Assembly: GCA_963921195.1 (NCBI GenBank)
Contig: OY992537.1
Location: 21,707,737-21,771,736 of the forward strand
Direction of reading: 5' to 3'
Source of the DNA: Pegoplata infirma
Lineage: Eukaryota > Arthropoda > Insecta > Diptera > Anthomyiidae
DNA: 64,000 nucleotides
Positions within the stretch are counted from its first letter, which is position 1. Each line of letters begins with the position of its first letter. The notes beneath the pieces are model-generated. The model did not search any database. It saw only the letters and a program-made list of their open reading frames with translations, and was not told the DNA's origin. Below, piece after piece: positions 1 through 11,500 of the stretch. The translations under genes were made by a program, and so were the position numbers.

Positions 1-160
1 GGTAAATTTTTTTTAAAAGAATGAAGCCTACATGGAACGAAATGAATTGAAATTCAGAACAAAATGGAATAAAAAGGAAACGAAATGGAATAGAACGGGG
101 AACGAAATGAAGTGAAACGGGGAATGAAATGGTTTCAATAGGCTCGAAATTTTTCAAGAA
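1..160. repeat. Purine-rich low-complexity repeat
   Basis: The stretch is built from drifting copies of a short purine-rich motif (gaacgaaatgga, ggggaatgaaat). No open frame or element boundary is visible. It is probably the edge of a degenerate microsatellite that begins outside the window. Confidence 0.6.
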
Positions 161-329
161 TATTATTTACCAAATCGAACATGATTCCAAGCTAAACGGG
201 GCTGTTCTAATGTTACTGTTTATTCTAAATAGTTCTTATGAAAGGCTACAACGATAAAAATTCAATAAAATAAAAATTCTGTATGGGAGAATTTTAGAAA
301 TGGAGACTCTAATCCTGATCCTTCTTTAA

Positions 330-376
330 TCCGGTATTTAATATTACCGGTAGCGAAGCTCCGGGCGGGCCTGCTA
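330..376 (-). repeat. Fragment of an ACTAGC...CCCGG dispersed repeat
   Basis: Read on the minus strand this begins ttactagcaggcccgccc and continues into a GC-rich segment, followed by caataccgg-type sequence. Its start resembles that of the element at 33197 (ctagctatacccggtccgcg). It is a short GC-rich island in very AT-rich DNA, so it is probably a truncated end of the same kind of repeat. The assignment rests on a short match. Confidence 0.35.
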
Positions 377-553
377 GTAATTATATAAAATAACATAAAA
401 TTATATCAAATTATATAAAAATATATAAAATTACATATAATTATATCAAGTTATATATAATTATATCAAAATATATATAATTATATATAATTTTATGTAA
501 TTCTATATAATTATATAAAATTTTATATAATTTGATATAATTTTATATAATTA
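377..553. repeat. AT-rich tandem low-complexity tract
   Basis: About 175 bp consist of drifting copies of ttatataaaat / attatatcaa in both orientations. No gene signal is present. A similar tract resumes at about 880-940 beyond the MITE, so that element appears to sit inside this AT-rich repeat. Confidence 0.7.
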
Positions 554-831
554 CATATCGCTCATTTACTTGTATAGTGTCATAACTCAAAAAATGTGAT
601 TTTTGAGTTAATAATGCAGCATTTTTCGTTATATCATGCTTTATATTGTGTCAAAAATTCGTATTTATATCTTTAAAATTCATCATTTGAGAAGAAAATA
701 TGTAATTATTACATTTTCTATGTACCGGCCATTTTTAATGAACAACCAGTTTCAATTGTAAACTTTAAACTCGTTTTCTGCAAAATGAAACATTTTGAGT
801 TATGACACTATACAAGTAAATGAGCGATATG
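554..831. mobile_element. MITE with ~39-bp terminal inverted repeats
   Basis: The left end starts catatcgctcatttacttg and the right end closes with its reverse complement, caagtaaatgagcgatatg. The match extends through gtgtcataactcaaaa, giving inverted ends of about 39 bp. Both sides are flanked by ATTA, which could be a 4-bp target duplication but is weak evidence in such AT-rich DNA. The 278-bp element has no open frame and must be non-autonomous. The superfamily is not assigned. Confidence 0.75.
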
Positions 832-944
832 ATTAAACAATTCTGTTGTTTTATATCAAATATAGGGGGCCAATTTTCGAATAAAATTATATCAAATTTT
901 ATTAAAATTTAATCAACATTGATAGAATTTTATATGGTTTTATC

Positions 945-1820
945 TAGGGTGTTCAGTCGATTAATTCTTGTTCGATTAATCGAACAATTTTAGACGAATA
1001 ATTGTTCGATTAATTTAAAATTTCTAATTTCGATTAAAGGATTAATCGAAGAATTTAGGCCGATTAATCGAATAATATTAGAATAGAAACCCATTCTGGA
1101 AATATGTATAATTTTTTAAAAGTTTTAAGTCCAATAAACAAACTAAACATATGTTACCGTTGGAATTAAAAAAACACGGTCATGTTTACTTAAGTGGTCC
1201 TTATTTTAAATTTGTTTTCGGATTTTCGCTGTTCCTGAAGCTTGGATTTGTTAAACGACCTAAATAAGTACCTGATAAAATTTTAGGTCAAATCGGTTAA
1301 CTGTATGACAGCGCTAAAATCGGTCAGAGTTTCGAGTTTTGAGCAAAAACGCACTAATTTATAAAAAAAAAAATTTCAAATTTAAGATTTTCCCAAATGT
1401 TGTCAGATTATAAATATGTTTTTTTTGTGATACTGGTGATCCAAAAAATTTGTAAAAAAAATTGTTTTTGAATTCTACACATTTTTCAAATCTCCAATAT
1501 GATTTTTTTTTTAAATTTTCTCAAACAAATTAGCAGAAAACTTAAATTTTTATGCATTTTGAAATGATATTTATTTTGTTTTTGGTTGTTAGTAAAATGT
1601 GAAAATACTTGTAATTAATATTGTTTATTTACTCAAGTACCAATTTTTTCTAAAATTGCCGAAAAAAATCTTGTAATTTTGAAAATTTCTGAATTTGTAA
1701 TTATTCGATTAATCGAACAATTTTAAAATTTTTTTCGTTTAATCGAATAATTTAAAAATGGCAAATATCGATTAATCGTTTAATCGAACATTTAAAAAAC
1801 CCGATTAATTGAACACCCTA
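945..1820. mobile_element. Non-autonomous hAT-like element with 8-bp target duplication
   Basis: The element starts TAGGGTGTTC and ends GAACACCCTA. It is flanked on both sides by a perfect 8-bp duplication, gttttatc (937-944 and 1821-1828). An 8-bp duplication with a TAGGG start fits the YARNG terminal pattern of hAT transposons. Inside both ends the motif attaatcgaaca recurs several times in both orientations, which could be subterminal transposase-binding repeats. The 876-bp interior is AT-rich with no transposase frame, so it would depend on a related autonomous copy. Confidence 0.85.
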
Positions 1821-1910
1821 GTTTTATCAACTCATTTTTCGCATCAAATTCCATATAATTATATATGGTGTTTATAAAATTGTATATGACTTTATCAAAA
1901 CTTTTTTACT

Positions 1911-2904
1911 TGGGTAATAACCGTATTATAACAGATATCGCTTTGAAATTTAGCAGGTAATCAAATTTTGTATGCACAATCACAATTCAAAATTTCAAAG
2001 GAATCGGGTCAGTCCTTCTGGTAGTCCCCATACAAAATATTTGATAAAAATTTTATTTTTAGGTGTTAAACCTAATCGAATCGGAATATAATTGGACCAT
2101 TTTTGGACTTACAAGGGAAGTCTCCCTGGTGTCACCCTCCGATCGTCATGAAATTTGGATATGTTATTAAGAACGAAAATTAATTCGACACGTATTTTTT
2201 TTAGCGGCCCAAACTCATTTTAAGGGGGGGTCGATTTGTATGGGGGGAAATTGATCTTTTTCAGTTTTTTACGATTTACGCCTATTTAAACAAAATTAAT
2301 ATATGCATGTGTGGTATCAGATTAAAGGTATTAAAAATAACTATCTCGTGGTGCTAACAACGGGCTAAAGAAGTTAATATTTTTCGACTTATTAACAAAA
2401 ATGTCCTAAAATTTTGGTATTTTTCTCAATATGACGAAAAGTTGTCCACGTTTGGACACGTTCTTAGCACACGTATATAGGTTTTCCAAAGGCCTTTCAT
2501 TTGGTATGTAACATGACTAGGTCTCTTTGCATAATATAGGAGATAAACGAAAAAAAAAACTGAAAAATGGCCTTGTCTTCCCCCTCCTTTTTACCCCCTA
2601 AATATGAATTTGGGCCGCTAAAAAAAATACGTGTCCCTTTATTTTTTCTGATCTACACTAGAAGACTTCTCTTGTTAGTCCCCCATATAAAAATTTCGAC
2701 CAAAATTCAGTTAAATCGGTCTATTGACAAAAAAAAAACACAATTCCCCTAAAATTTGATCTGTGTGTGTTTTTTACACTAAATAAATATCTAACAAAAG
2801 ACAGACACAATCGGTCCATGTTTGGACTTGGGACCCATTTTCCGGAAAACATTGGTGTAGGCTATCATATTGTCGGTCTTGACCGACTTTAACTCTCTTA
2901 CTTG
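1911..2904 (+). repeat. Dispersed fly repeat, 5'-truncated copy
   Basis: The part at 1911-2050 (aataaccgtattataa, then a gaatcgggtcagtccttct-type phrase) matches the middle of the fuller copy at 43230. The end, tcggtcttgaccgacttt...cttacttg, matches the closing motif of this repeat class (compare the minus copy at 50395-51186). The head containing the GTCCGTCC tract is missing. The 61-residue frame at 2567-2752 lies inside the repeat and looks like chance. Confidence 0.6.
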
Positions 2905-3120
2905 TTTTCTATTGAAAAATTCTTAAATTCTCAAACATTTTTTATAGAAAAATCTCAGATTCTTAGACATTTTTTCAATTAAATATTCTCAGTCTGAGAC
3001 ATTGTTTCTTTAAGAAAAATTTCTCAAAATCTGAGACTTTTTCTAAAAGAAAAATGTCTCAGAACCTAAAACATTTTTTATAAGAAAAATGTCTCAGAAT
3101 CTGAGATTTTTTCCAAATTT
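2905..3120. repeat. Degenerate patch of the 35-bp satellite motif
   Basis: About six diverged units carry the signature 'tctcag...ctgagac' separated by T-rich/A-rich blocks (gaaaaatgtctcagaatctgag at the right end). It is the same family as the long array starting at 5.6 kb but far less uniform. It directly follows the tail of a dispersed repeat and runs up to the assembly gap, so more units may be hidden there. Confidence 0.75.
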
Positions 3121-3140
3121 TACTAACATATTTCGTTTTC

Positions 3141-3340
3141 NNNNNNNNNNNNNNNNNNNNNNNNNNNNNNNNNNNNNNNNNNNNNNNNNNNNNNNNNNNN
3201 NNNNNNNNNNNNNNNNNNNNNNNNNNNNNNNNNNNNNNNNNNNNNNNNNNNNNNNNNNNNNNNNNNNNNNNNNNNNNNNNNNNNNNNNNNNNNNNNNNNN
3301 NNNNNNNNNNNNNNNNNNNNNNNNNNNNNNNNNNNNNNNN
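3141..3340. other. Assembly gap (200 N)
   Basis: Exactly 200 undetermined bases. The gap lies between a satellite patch and an ATGC-rich repeat, which are typical places for assembly to fail. The round number suggests a placeholder length. Open frames reported across it are artefacts. Confidence 0.98.
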
Positions 3341-3450
3341 ATGCCAAAATATGCAAAAATATGCAATTAAAAGTTGGAAATATGCACAAAATATGCATTT
3401 AAAACCAAAATATGCAAAAATATGCACTTTCACCAAAATATGCAAAAACA
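3341..3450. repeat. ATATGCAAAA tandem repeat
   Basis: The motif aaaatatgcaaa occurs about eight times in 110 bp with irregular spacing. It starts at the gap edge, so its real length is unknown. Confidence 0.75.
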
Positions 3451-4540
3451 AATTGATGCCATTTTAACGCAAATTTCTTGATTCGGAAAGATAATTAGTC
3501 GATATCGTTTTTAGACTATCGACAAAAAACATGCATTTGCATGGAAATCTCATCCCTATTAATGAGTAATTCCAATTTTACAAAATTTTGCTTTTCGGTC
3601 GCAAGAAAATACAAAGTATTTTCTTAAAATTTGTTTTTCGACAGATAACTTTGTCAAATATCTGTCGAATTGAGATTACAGTCATTTTACAGAGTATTTA
3701 ACAGAGTAATTATTTTGAGTGTAGAGTGGAGGGTATAAAAATAATTTTATTTAGTAACGAAAATACTGACCTCGAGCTAGAATAAACCTACTCAAAATAA
3801 AATATTTTAAAGGTTAAATAAAAACAATTTATATTTTTTAATAAAAATTAATCAGAAAAATTTTTTTGTTGGCAAATTAAAGATTTGCAATTTAAATTTT
3901 CGAAATTCTAATACAATATTCCAATTTTTAGTGAAATCATAGATTTTCAAATGGAATTGTTTGCAATTTCAATCATTTTAAAAATATTGCAAATTTAAAA
4001 ATATTAAATCCCTTGCAACAATCCATATAAAATTAGCAACAAAAGAAAAGAACAAAAGACGACAAGAGCAAAAAATAAAAAAACTTGTAGGTTGCAACAT
4101 GCACTTGCTTAATTTGATTTCATTACCGCGCCCACTAAAAAAAAATAAATACGAACTACAGCCACAAGTTGCAAACATACAAAAATTTTGCACGCTCTGA
4201 CTCTTCACCACGGTGATCAATATTACTACATCTGCATCTGTAACTACAGCATCGCCAACATCATCCTGATCCGATCATCATCATGATCAACAACCCAACA
4301 ACTAGCGCAAGCATTAACAAACCACAAAAGGAGGAGTTGTGCTGGCGATTATTTAAAAAAAGAAGAAGAAGAACAACAACAACATTTCTGCAACATGTTT
4401 TCATATCTACAAGAACATTTGTTAAAAAATACCTTAATGCGAAAATTAATCGAATCCAGATTATAAAGATCTTATGAAAAAGATCTATAAATATTTTACA
4501 CACAACGATTGAAAAAACGGAATGAATGTACTGATTTTTG
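3451..4540. other. No gene recognised; partly unique DNA
   Basis: This is AT-rich DNA without a convincing gene. The segment 3741-3800 (ctgacctcgagcta... then cctactcaaaataaaat) matches the reverse complement of about 23625-23690, so it is a dispersed repeat fragment. Around 3722-3740, gtagagtggagggtata is the reverse complement of the head of the TTATACCC repeats. The part at 4040-4480 is less AT-rich, with CAT/CAA-rich runs (catcatcatgatcaacaac), and looks non-repetitive. Short frames of 64-80 residues there lack homology that I recognise. Confidence 0.5.
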
Positions 4541-5445
4541 TTATACCCTCCACTCTAGTGATAGAGGGTATATATAAGTTTGTCATTCCGTTTGTAACAC
4601 CTCGAAATATTGGTCTAGGACCCCATAAAGTATATATATTCATGATCCTCGATCGATTTTAAGACGATCTAGCGATGTCCGTCCGTCCGTCCGTCTGGCC
4701 ATCTGTCCGTCTGTCCGTCTGTCCGTCTGTCCGTCTGTCTGTCTGTCTATCTGTTGAAAACACGCTAACTTTTGAAAGACTTTACGGAGGCTCCTGAAGT
4801 TTAGCATATATGTTGGGCATTTACCTGGTCAGGTTGGTATTGCAATCCAGCGAAATCGGTCCAGTGGTTTAAAAGTTATAAGCAAATGAGTGAATTTCGG
4901 CAAGGGTTTTTCTGGAATTTACGAGATAAATCACACGGTAACTTTCGAACGGCAAATCTTAGGGAGCTGAAGTGTGGCATATGTATTTGTCATTCCTTTG
5001 CTCCGGTTCGTTTCAAATTTCAGCCAAATCGGTCCAGTGGTTCAAAAGTTATTAGCAAAACCGTAAATTTCAGATTAGTTTCACCTTAAATTCACGTGTT
5101 GAAAACCCATGTTTTAAAAACATTTGTAAGTCAAAAAAATATTTTACAAGGTATTTTTGTCACACAAAAATATTTTTACACTTAAACAAAAAAAAAATGC
5201 ACTCAAAAAAAATTTTACACTCAAAAAAAATTTTACACTCAAAAAAATTTTTACACTCAAAAAAAAAAAATTTGTAAATTTTTTTTTTTCAAAAATCAAT
5301 AAGAAAAAGTTTTTTTACACAAAATAAAATATTTCTAACCAAAAATTTTATTTTTTTTTAAGTTAGAAAATTTACTATCACTTAAAAAGGGCACTGTGGA
5401 GGGTATTCATAGATTCGGTCAAGTCGAATTTAACTTTTCTACTTG
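4541..5445 (+). mobile_element. TTATACCC...CTACTTG dispersed repeat, copy 1
   Basis: The head is ttataccctccactctag, followed by a small hairpin (ccctc ... gaggg). Then come a tcattccgtttgtaac block, a GTCCGTCCGTC/GTCTGTCTG microsatellite (4678-4750), repeated 'aaatcggtccagtggtt' phrases, A/T-rich runs, and the tail agattcggtcaagtcgaa...ctacttg. TTTTTG flanks both ends (4535-4540 and 5446-5451), a possible 6-bp target duplication. Related heads are at 22532 and 37672. I know this layout as a common interspersed repeat of higher flies but cannot name its class. No coding capacity is seen. Confidence 0.7.
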
Positions 5446-5595
5446 TTTTTGTTTAACATTTACAATATTTTGCAAAAGAATAAAATTCTACTTTTTGTAA
5501 ACGCCTTCGCTGCTGATTCACCAACAGTCAGTCTAAAAATGAAATTCTATGGTAGGGAGACTTTTATTTGTTTGGGGCTAGATTGTAAAAACACT

Positions 5596-8500
5596 GTCTA
5601 AAAATCTGATCCTTTTTCTATAAGAAAAATGTCTCAGAATCTGAGACTTTTTCTATAAGAAAAAATGTCTCAGAATCTGAGACTTTTTCTATAAGAAAAA
5701 TGTCTCAGAATCTGAGACTTTTCTATAAGAAAAATGTCTCAGAATCTGAGACTTTTTCTATAAGAAAAATGTCTCAGAATCTGAGACTTTTTCTATAAGA
5801 AAAATGTCTCAGAATCTGAGACTTTTTCTATAGAAAAATGTCTCAGAATCTGAGACTTTTTCTATAAGAAAAAATGTCTCAGAATCTGAGACTTTTTCTA
5901 TAAGAAAAATGTCTCAGAATCTGAGACTTTTTCTATAAGAAAAATGTCTCAGAATCTGAGACTTTTTCTATAAGAAAAATGTCTCAGAATCTGAGACTTT
6001 TTCTATAAGAAAAATGTCTCAGAATCTTAGACTTTTTCTATAAGAAAAATGTCTCAGAATCTGAGACTTTTTCTATAAGAAAAATGTCTCAGAATCTGAG
6101 ACTTTTTCTATAAGAAAAATGTCTCAGAATCTGAGACTTTTTCTATAAGAAAAATGTCTCAGAATCTGAGACTTTTTCTATAAGAAAAATGTCTCAGAAT
6201 CTGAGACTTTTTCTATAAGAAAAATGTCTCAGAATCTGAGACTTTTTCTATAAGAAAAATGTCTCAGAATCTGAGACTTTTTCTATAAGAAAAATGTCTC
6301 AGAATCTGAGACTTTTTCTATAAGAAAAATGTCTCAGAATCTGAGACTTTTTCTATAAGAAAAATGTCTCAGAATCTGAGACTTTTTCTATAAGAAAAAT
6401 GTCTCAGAATCTGAGACTTTTTCTATAAGAAAAAATGTCTCAGAATCTGAGACTTTTTCTATAAGAAAAATGTCTCAGAATCTGAGACTTTTTCTATAAG
6501 AAAAATGTCTCAGAATCTGAGACTTTTTCTATAAGAAAAATGTCTCAGAATCTGAGACTTTTTCTATAAGAAAAATGTCTCAGAATCTGAGACTTTTTCT
6601 ATAAGAAAAATGTCTCAGAATCTGAGACTTTTTCTATAAGAAAAATGTCTCAGAATCTGAGACTTTTTCTATAAGAAAAATGTCTCAGAATCTGAGACTT
6701 TTTCTATAAGAAAAATGTCTCAGAATCTGAGACTTTTTCTATAAGAAAAATGTCTCAGAATCTGAGACTTTTTCTATAAGAAAAATGTCTCAGAATCTGA
6801 GACTTTTTCTATAAGAAAAATGTCTCAGAATCTGAGACTTTTCTATAAGAAAAATGTCTCAGAATCTGAGACTTTTTCTATAAGAAAAATGTCTCAGAAT
6901 CTGAGACTTTTTCTATAAGAAAAATGTCTCAGAATCTGAGACTTTTTCTATAAGAAAAATGTCTCAGAATCTGAGACTTTTTCTATAAGAAAAATGTCTC
7001 AGAATCTGAGACTTTTTCTATAAGAAAAATGTCTCAGAATCTGAGACTTTTCTATAAGAAAAATGTCTCAGAATCTGAGACTTTTTCTATAAGAAAAATG
7101 TCTCAGAATCTGAGACTTTTTCTATAAGAAAAATGTCTCAGAATCTGAGACTTTTTCTATAAGAAAAATGTCTCAGAATCTGAGACTTTTTCTATAAGAA
7201 AAATGTCTCAGAATCTGAGACTTTTTCTTTAAGAAAAATGTCTCAGAATCTGAGACTTTTTCTATAAGAAAAATGTCTCAGAATCTGAGACTTTTTTCTT
7301 TAAGAAAAATGTCTCAGAATCTGAGACTTTTTCTATAAGAAAAATGTCTCAGAATCTGAGACTTTTTCTATAAGAAAAATGTCTCAGAATCTGAGACTTT
7401 TTCTATAAGAAAAATGTCTCAGAATCTGAGACTTTTTCTATAAGAAAAATGTCTCAGAATCTGAGACTTTTTCTATAAGAAAAATGTCTCAGAATCTGAG
7501 ACTTTTTCTATAAGAAAAATGTCTCAGAATCTGAGACTTTTTCTATAAGAAAAATGTCTCAGAATCTGAGACTTTTCTATAAGAAAAATGTCTCAGAATC
7601 TGAGACTTTTTCTATAAGAAAAATGTCTCAGAATCTGAGACTTTTTCTATAAGAAAAATGTCTCAGAATCTGAGACTTTTTCTATAAGAAAAATGTCTCA
7701 GAATCTGAGACTTTTTCTATAAGAAAAATGTCTCAGAATCTGAGACTTTTTCTATAAGAAAAATGTCTCAGAATCTTAGACTTTTTCTATAAGAAAAATG
7801 TCTCAGAATCTGAGACTTTTTCTATAAGAAAAATGTCTCAGAATCTGAGACTTTTTCTATAAGAAAAATGTCTCAGAATCTGAGACTTTTTCTATAAGAA
7901 AAATGTCTCAGAATCTGAGACTTTTTCTATAAGAAAAATGTCTCAGAATCTGAGACTTTTTCTATAAGAAAAATGTCTCAGAATCTGAGACTTTTTCTAT
8001 AAGAAAAATGTCTCAGAATCTGAGACTTTTTCTATAAGAAAAATGTCTCAGAATCTGAGACTTTTTCTATAAGAAAAATGTCTCAGAATCTGAGACTTTT
8101 TCTATAAGAAAAATGTCTTAGAATCTGAGACTTTTTCTATAAGAAAAATGTCTCAGAATCTGAGACTTTTTCTATAAGAAAAATGTCTCAGAATCTGAGA
8201 CTTTTTCTATAAGAAAAATGTCTCAGAATCTGAGACTTTTTCTATAAGAAAAAATGTCTCAGAATCTGAGACTTTTTCTATAAGAAAAATGTCTCAGAAT
8301 CTTAGACTTTTTCTATAAGAAAAATGTCTCAGAATCTGAGACTTTTTCTATAAGAAAAATGTCTCAGAATCTGAGACTTTTTCTATAAGAAAAATGTCTC
8401 AGAATCTGAGACTTTTTCTATAAGAAAAATGTCTCAGAATCTGAGACTTTTTCTATAAGAAAAATGTCTTAGAATCTGAGACTTTTTCTATAAGAAAAAT

Positions 8501-11500
8501 GTCTCAGAATCTGAGACTTTTTCTATAAGAAAAATGTCTCAGAATCTGAGACTTTTTCTATAAGAAAAATGTCTCAGAATCTGAGACTTTTTCTATAAGA
8601 AAAATGTCTCAGAATCTGAGACTTTTTCTATAAGAAAAATGTCTCAGAATCTGAGACTTTTTCTATAAGAAAAATGTCTCAGAATCTGAGACTTTTTCTA
8701 TAAGAAAAATGTCTCAGAATCTGAGACTTTTTCTATAAGAAAAATGTCTCAGAATCTGAGACTTTTTCTATAAGAAAAATGTCTCAGAATCTGAGACTTT
8801 TTCTATAAGAAAAATGTCTCAGAATCTGAGACTTTTTCTATAAGAAAAATGTCTCAGAATCTGAGACTTTTTCTATAAGAAAAATGTCTCAGAATCTGAG
8901 ACTTTTCTATAAGAAAAATGTCTCAGAATCTGAGACTTTTTCTATAAGAAAAATGTCTCAGAATCTGAGACTTTTTCTATAAGAAAAATGTCTCAGAATC
9001 TGAGACTTTTTCTATAAGAAAAATGTCTCAGAATCTGAGACTTTTTCTATAAGAAAAATGTCTCAGAATCTGAGACTTTTTCTATAAGAAAAATGTCTCA
9101 GAATCTGAGACTTTTTCTATAAGAAAAATGTCTCAGAATCTGAGACTTTTTCTATAAGACAAATGTCTCAGAATCTGAGACTTTTTCTATAAGAAAAATG
9201 TCTCAGAATCTGAGACTTTTTCTATAAGAAAAATGTCTCAGAATCTGAGACTTTTTCTATAAGAAAAATGTCTCAGAATCTGAGACTTTTTCTATAAGAA
9301 AAATGTCTCAGAATCTGAGACTTTTTCTATAAGAAAAATGTCTCAGAATCTGAGACTTTTTCTATAAGAAAAATGTCTCAGAATCTGAGACTTTTTCTAT
9401 AAGAAAAATGTCTCAGAATCTGAGACTTTTTCTATAAGAAAAATGTCTCAGAATCTGAGACTTTTTCTATAAGAAAAATGTCTCAGAATCTGAGACTTTT
9501 TCTATAAGAAAAATGTCTCAGAATCTGAGACTTTTTCTATAAGAAAAATGTCTCAGAATCTGAGACTTTTTCTATAAGAAAAATGTCTCAGAATCTGAGA
9601 CTTTTTCTATAAGAAAAATGTCTCAGAATCTGAGACTTTTTCTATAAGAAAAATGTCTCAGAATCTGAGACTTTTTCTATAAGAAAAATGTCTCAGAATC
9701 TGAGACTTTTCTATAAGAAAAATGTCTCAGAATCTGAGACTTTTTCTATAAGAAAAATGTCTCAGAATCTGAGACTTTTTCTATAAGAAAAATGTCTCAG
9801 AATCTGAGACTTTTTCTATAAGAAAAATGTCTCAGAATCTGAGACTTTTTCTATAAGAAAAATGTCTCAGAATCTGAGACTTTTTCTATAAGAAAAATGT
9901 CTCAGAATCTGAGACTTTTTCTATAAGAAAAATGTCTCAGAATCTGAGACTTTTTCTATAAGAAAAATGTCTCAGAATCTGAGACTTTTTCTATAAGAAA
10001 AATGTCTCAGAATCTGAGACTTTTTCTATAAGAAAAATGTCTCAGAATCTGAGACTTTTTCTATAAGAAAAATGTCTCAGAATCTGAGACTTTTTCTATA
10101 AGAAAAATGTCTCAGAATCTGAAACTTTTTCTATAAGAAAAATGTCTCAGAATCTGAGACTTTTTCTATAAGAAAAATGTCTCAGAATCTGAGACTTTTT
10201 CTATAAGAAAAATGTCTCAGAATCTGAGACTTTTTCTATAAGAAAAATGTCTCAGAATCTGAGACTTTTTCTATAAGAAAAATGTCTTAGAATCTGAGAC
10301 TTTGTCTATAAGAAAAATGTCTCAGAATCTGAGACTTTTTTCTATAAGAAAAATGTCTCAGAATCTGAGACTTTTTCTATAAGAAAAATGTCTCAGAATC
10401 TGAGACTTTTTCTATAAGAAAAATGTCTCAGAATCTGAGACTTTTTCTATAAGAAAAATGTCTCAGAATCTGAGACTTTTTCTATAAGAAAAATGTCTCA
10501 GAATCTGAGACTTTTTCTATAAGAAAAATGTCTCAGAATCTGAGACTTTTTCTATAGAAAAATGTCTCAGAATCTGAGACTTTTTCTATAAGAAAAATGT
10601 CTCAGAATCTGAGACTTTTTCTATAAGAAAATGTCTCAGAATCTGAGACTTTTTCTATAAGAAAAATGTCTCAGAATCTGAGACTTTTTCTATAAGAAAA
10701 ATGTCTCAGAATCTGAGACTTTTTCTATAAGAAAATGTCTCAGAATCTGAGACTTTTTCTATAAGAAAAATGTCTCAGAATCTGAGACTTTTTCTATAAG
10801 AAAAATGTCTCAGAATCTTAGACTTTTTCTATAAGAAAAATGTCTCAGAATCTGAGACTTTTTCTATAAAAAAATGTCTCAGAATCTGAGACTTTTTCTA
10901 TAAGAAAAATGTCTCAGAATCTGAGACTTTTCTATAAGAAAAATGTCTCAGAATCTGAGACTTTTTTCTATAAGAAAAATGTCTCAGAATCTGAGACTTT
11001 TTCTATAAGAAAAATGTCTCAGAATCTGAGACTTTTTCTATAAGAAAAATGTCTCAGAATCTGAGACTTTTTTCTATAAGAAAAATGTCTCAGAATCTGA
11101 GACTTTTTCTATAAGGAAAAATGTCTCAGAATCTGAGACTTTTTCTATAAGAAAAATGTCTCAGAATCTGAGACTTTTTCTATAAGAAAAATGTCTCAGA
11201 ATCTGAGACTTTTTCTATAAGAAAAATGTCTCAGAATCTGAGACTTTTTCTATAAGAAAAATGTCTCAGAATCTGAGACTTTTTCTATAAGAAAAATGTC
11301 TCAGAATCTGAGACTTTTTCTATAAGAAAAATGTCTCAGAATCTGAGACTTTTTCTATAAGAAAAATGTCTCAGAATCTGAGACTTTTTCTATAAGAAAA
11401 ATGTCTCAGAATCTGAGACTTTTTCTATAAGAAAAATGTCTCAGAATCTGAGACTTTTTCTATAAGAAAAATGTCTCAGAATCTGAGACTTTTTCTATAA

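Noticed and set aside
3059..3451. Open frames across the gap
   Set aside because: Most of each frame is N; they are artefacts of translating unknown bases.
4283..4503. Small frames on both strands in the CAT/CAA-rich region
   Set aside because: Composition is driven by simple repeats; no splice or start context supports either strand.
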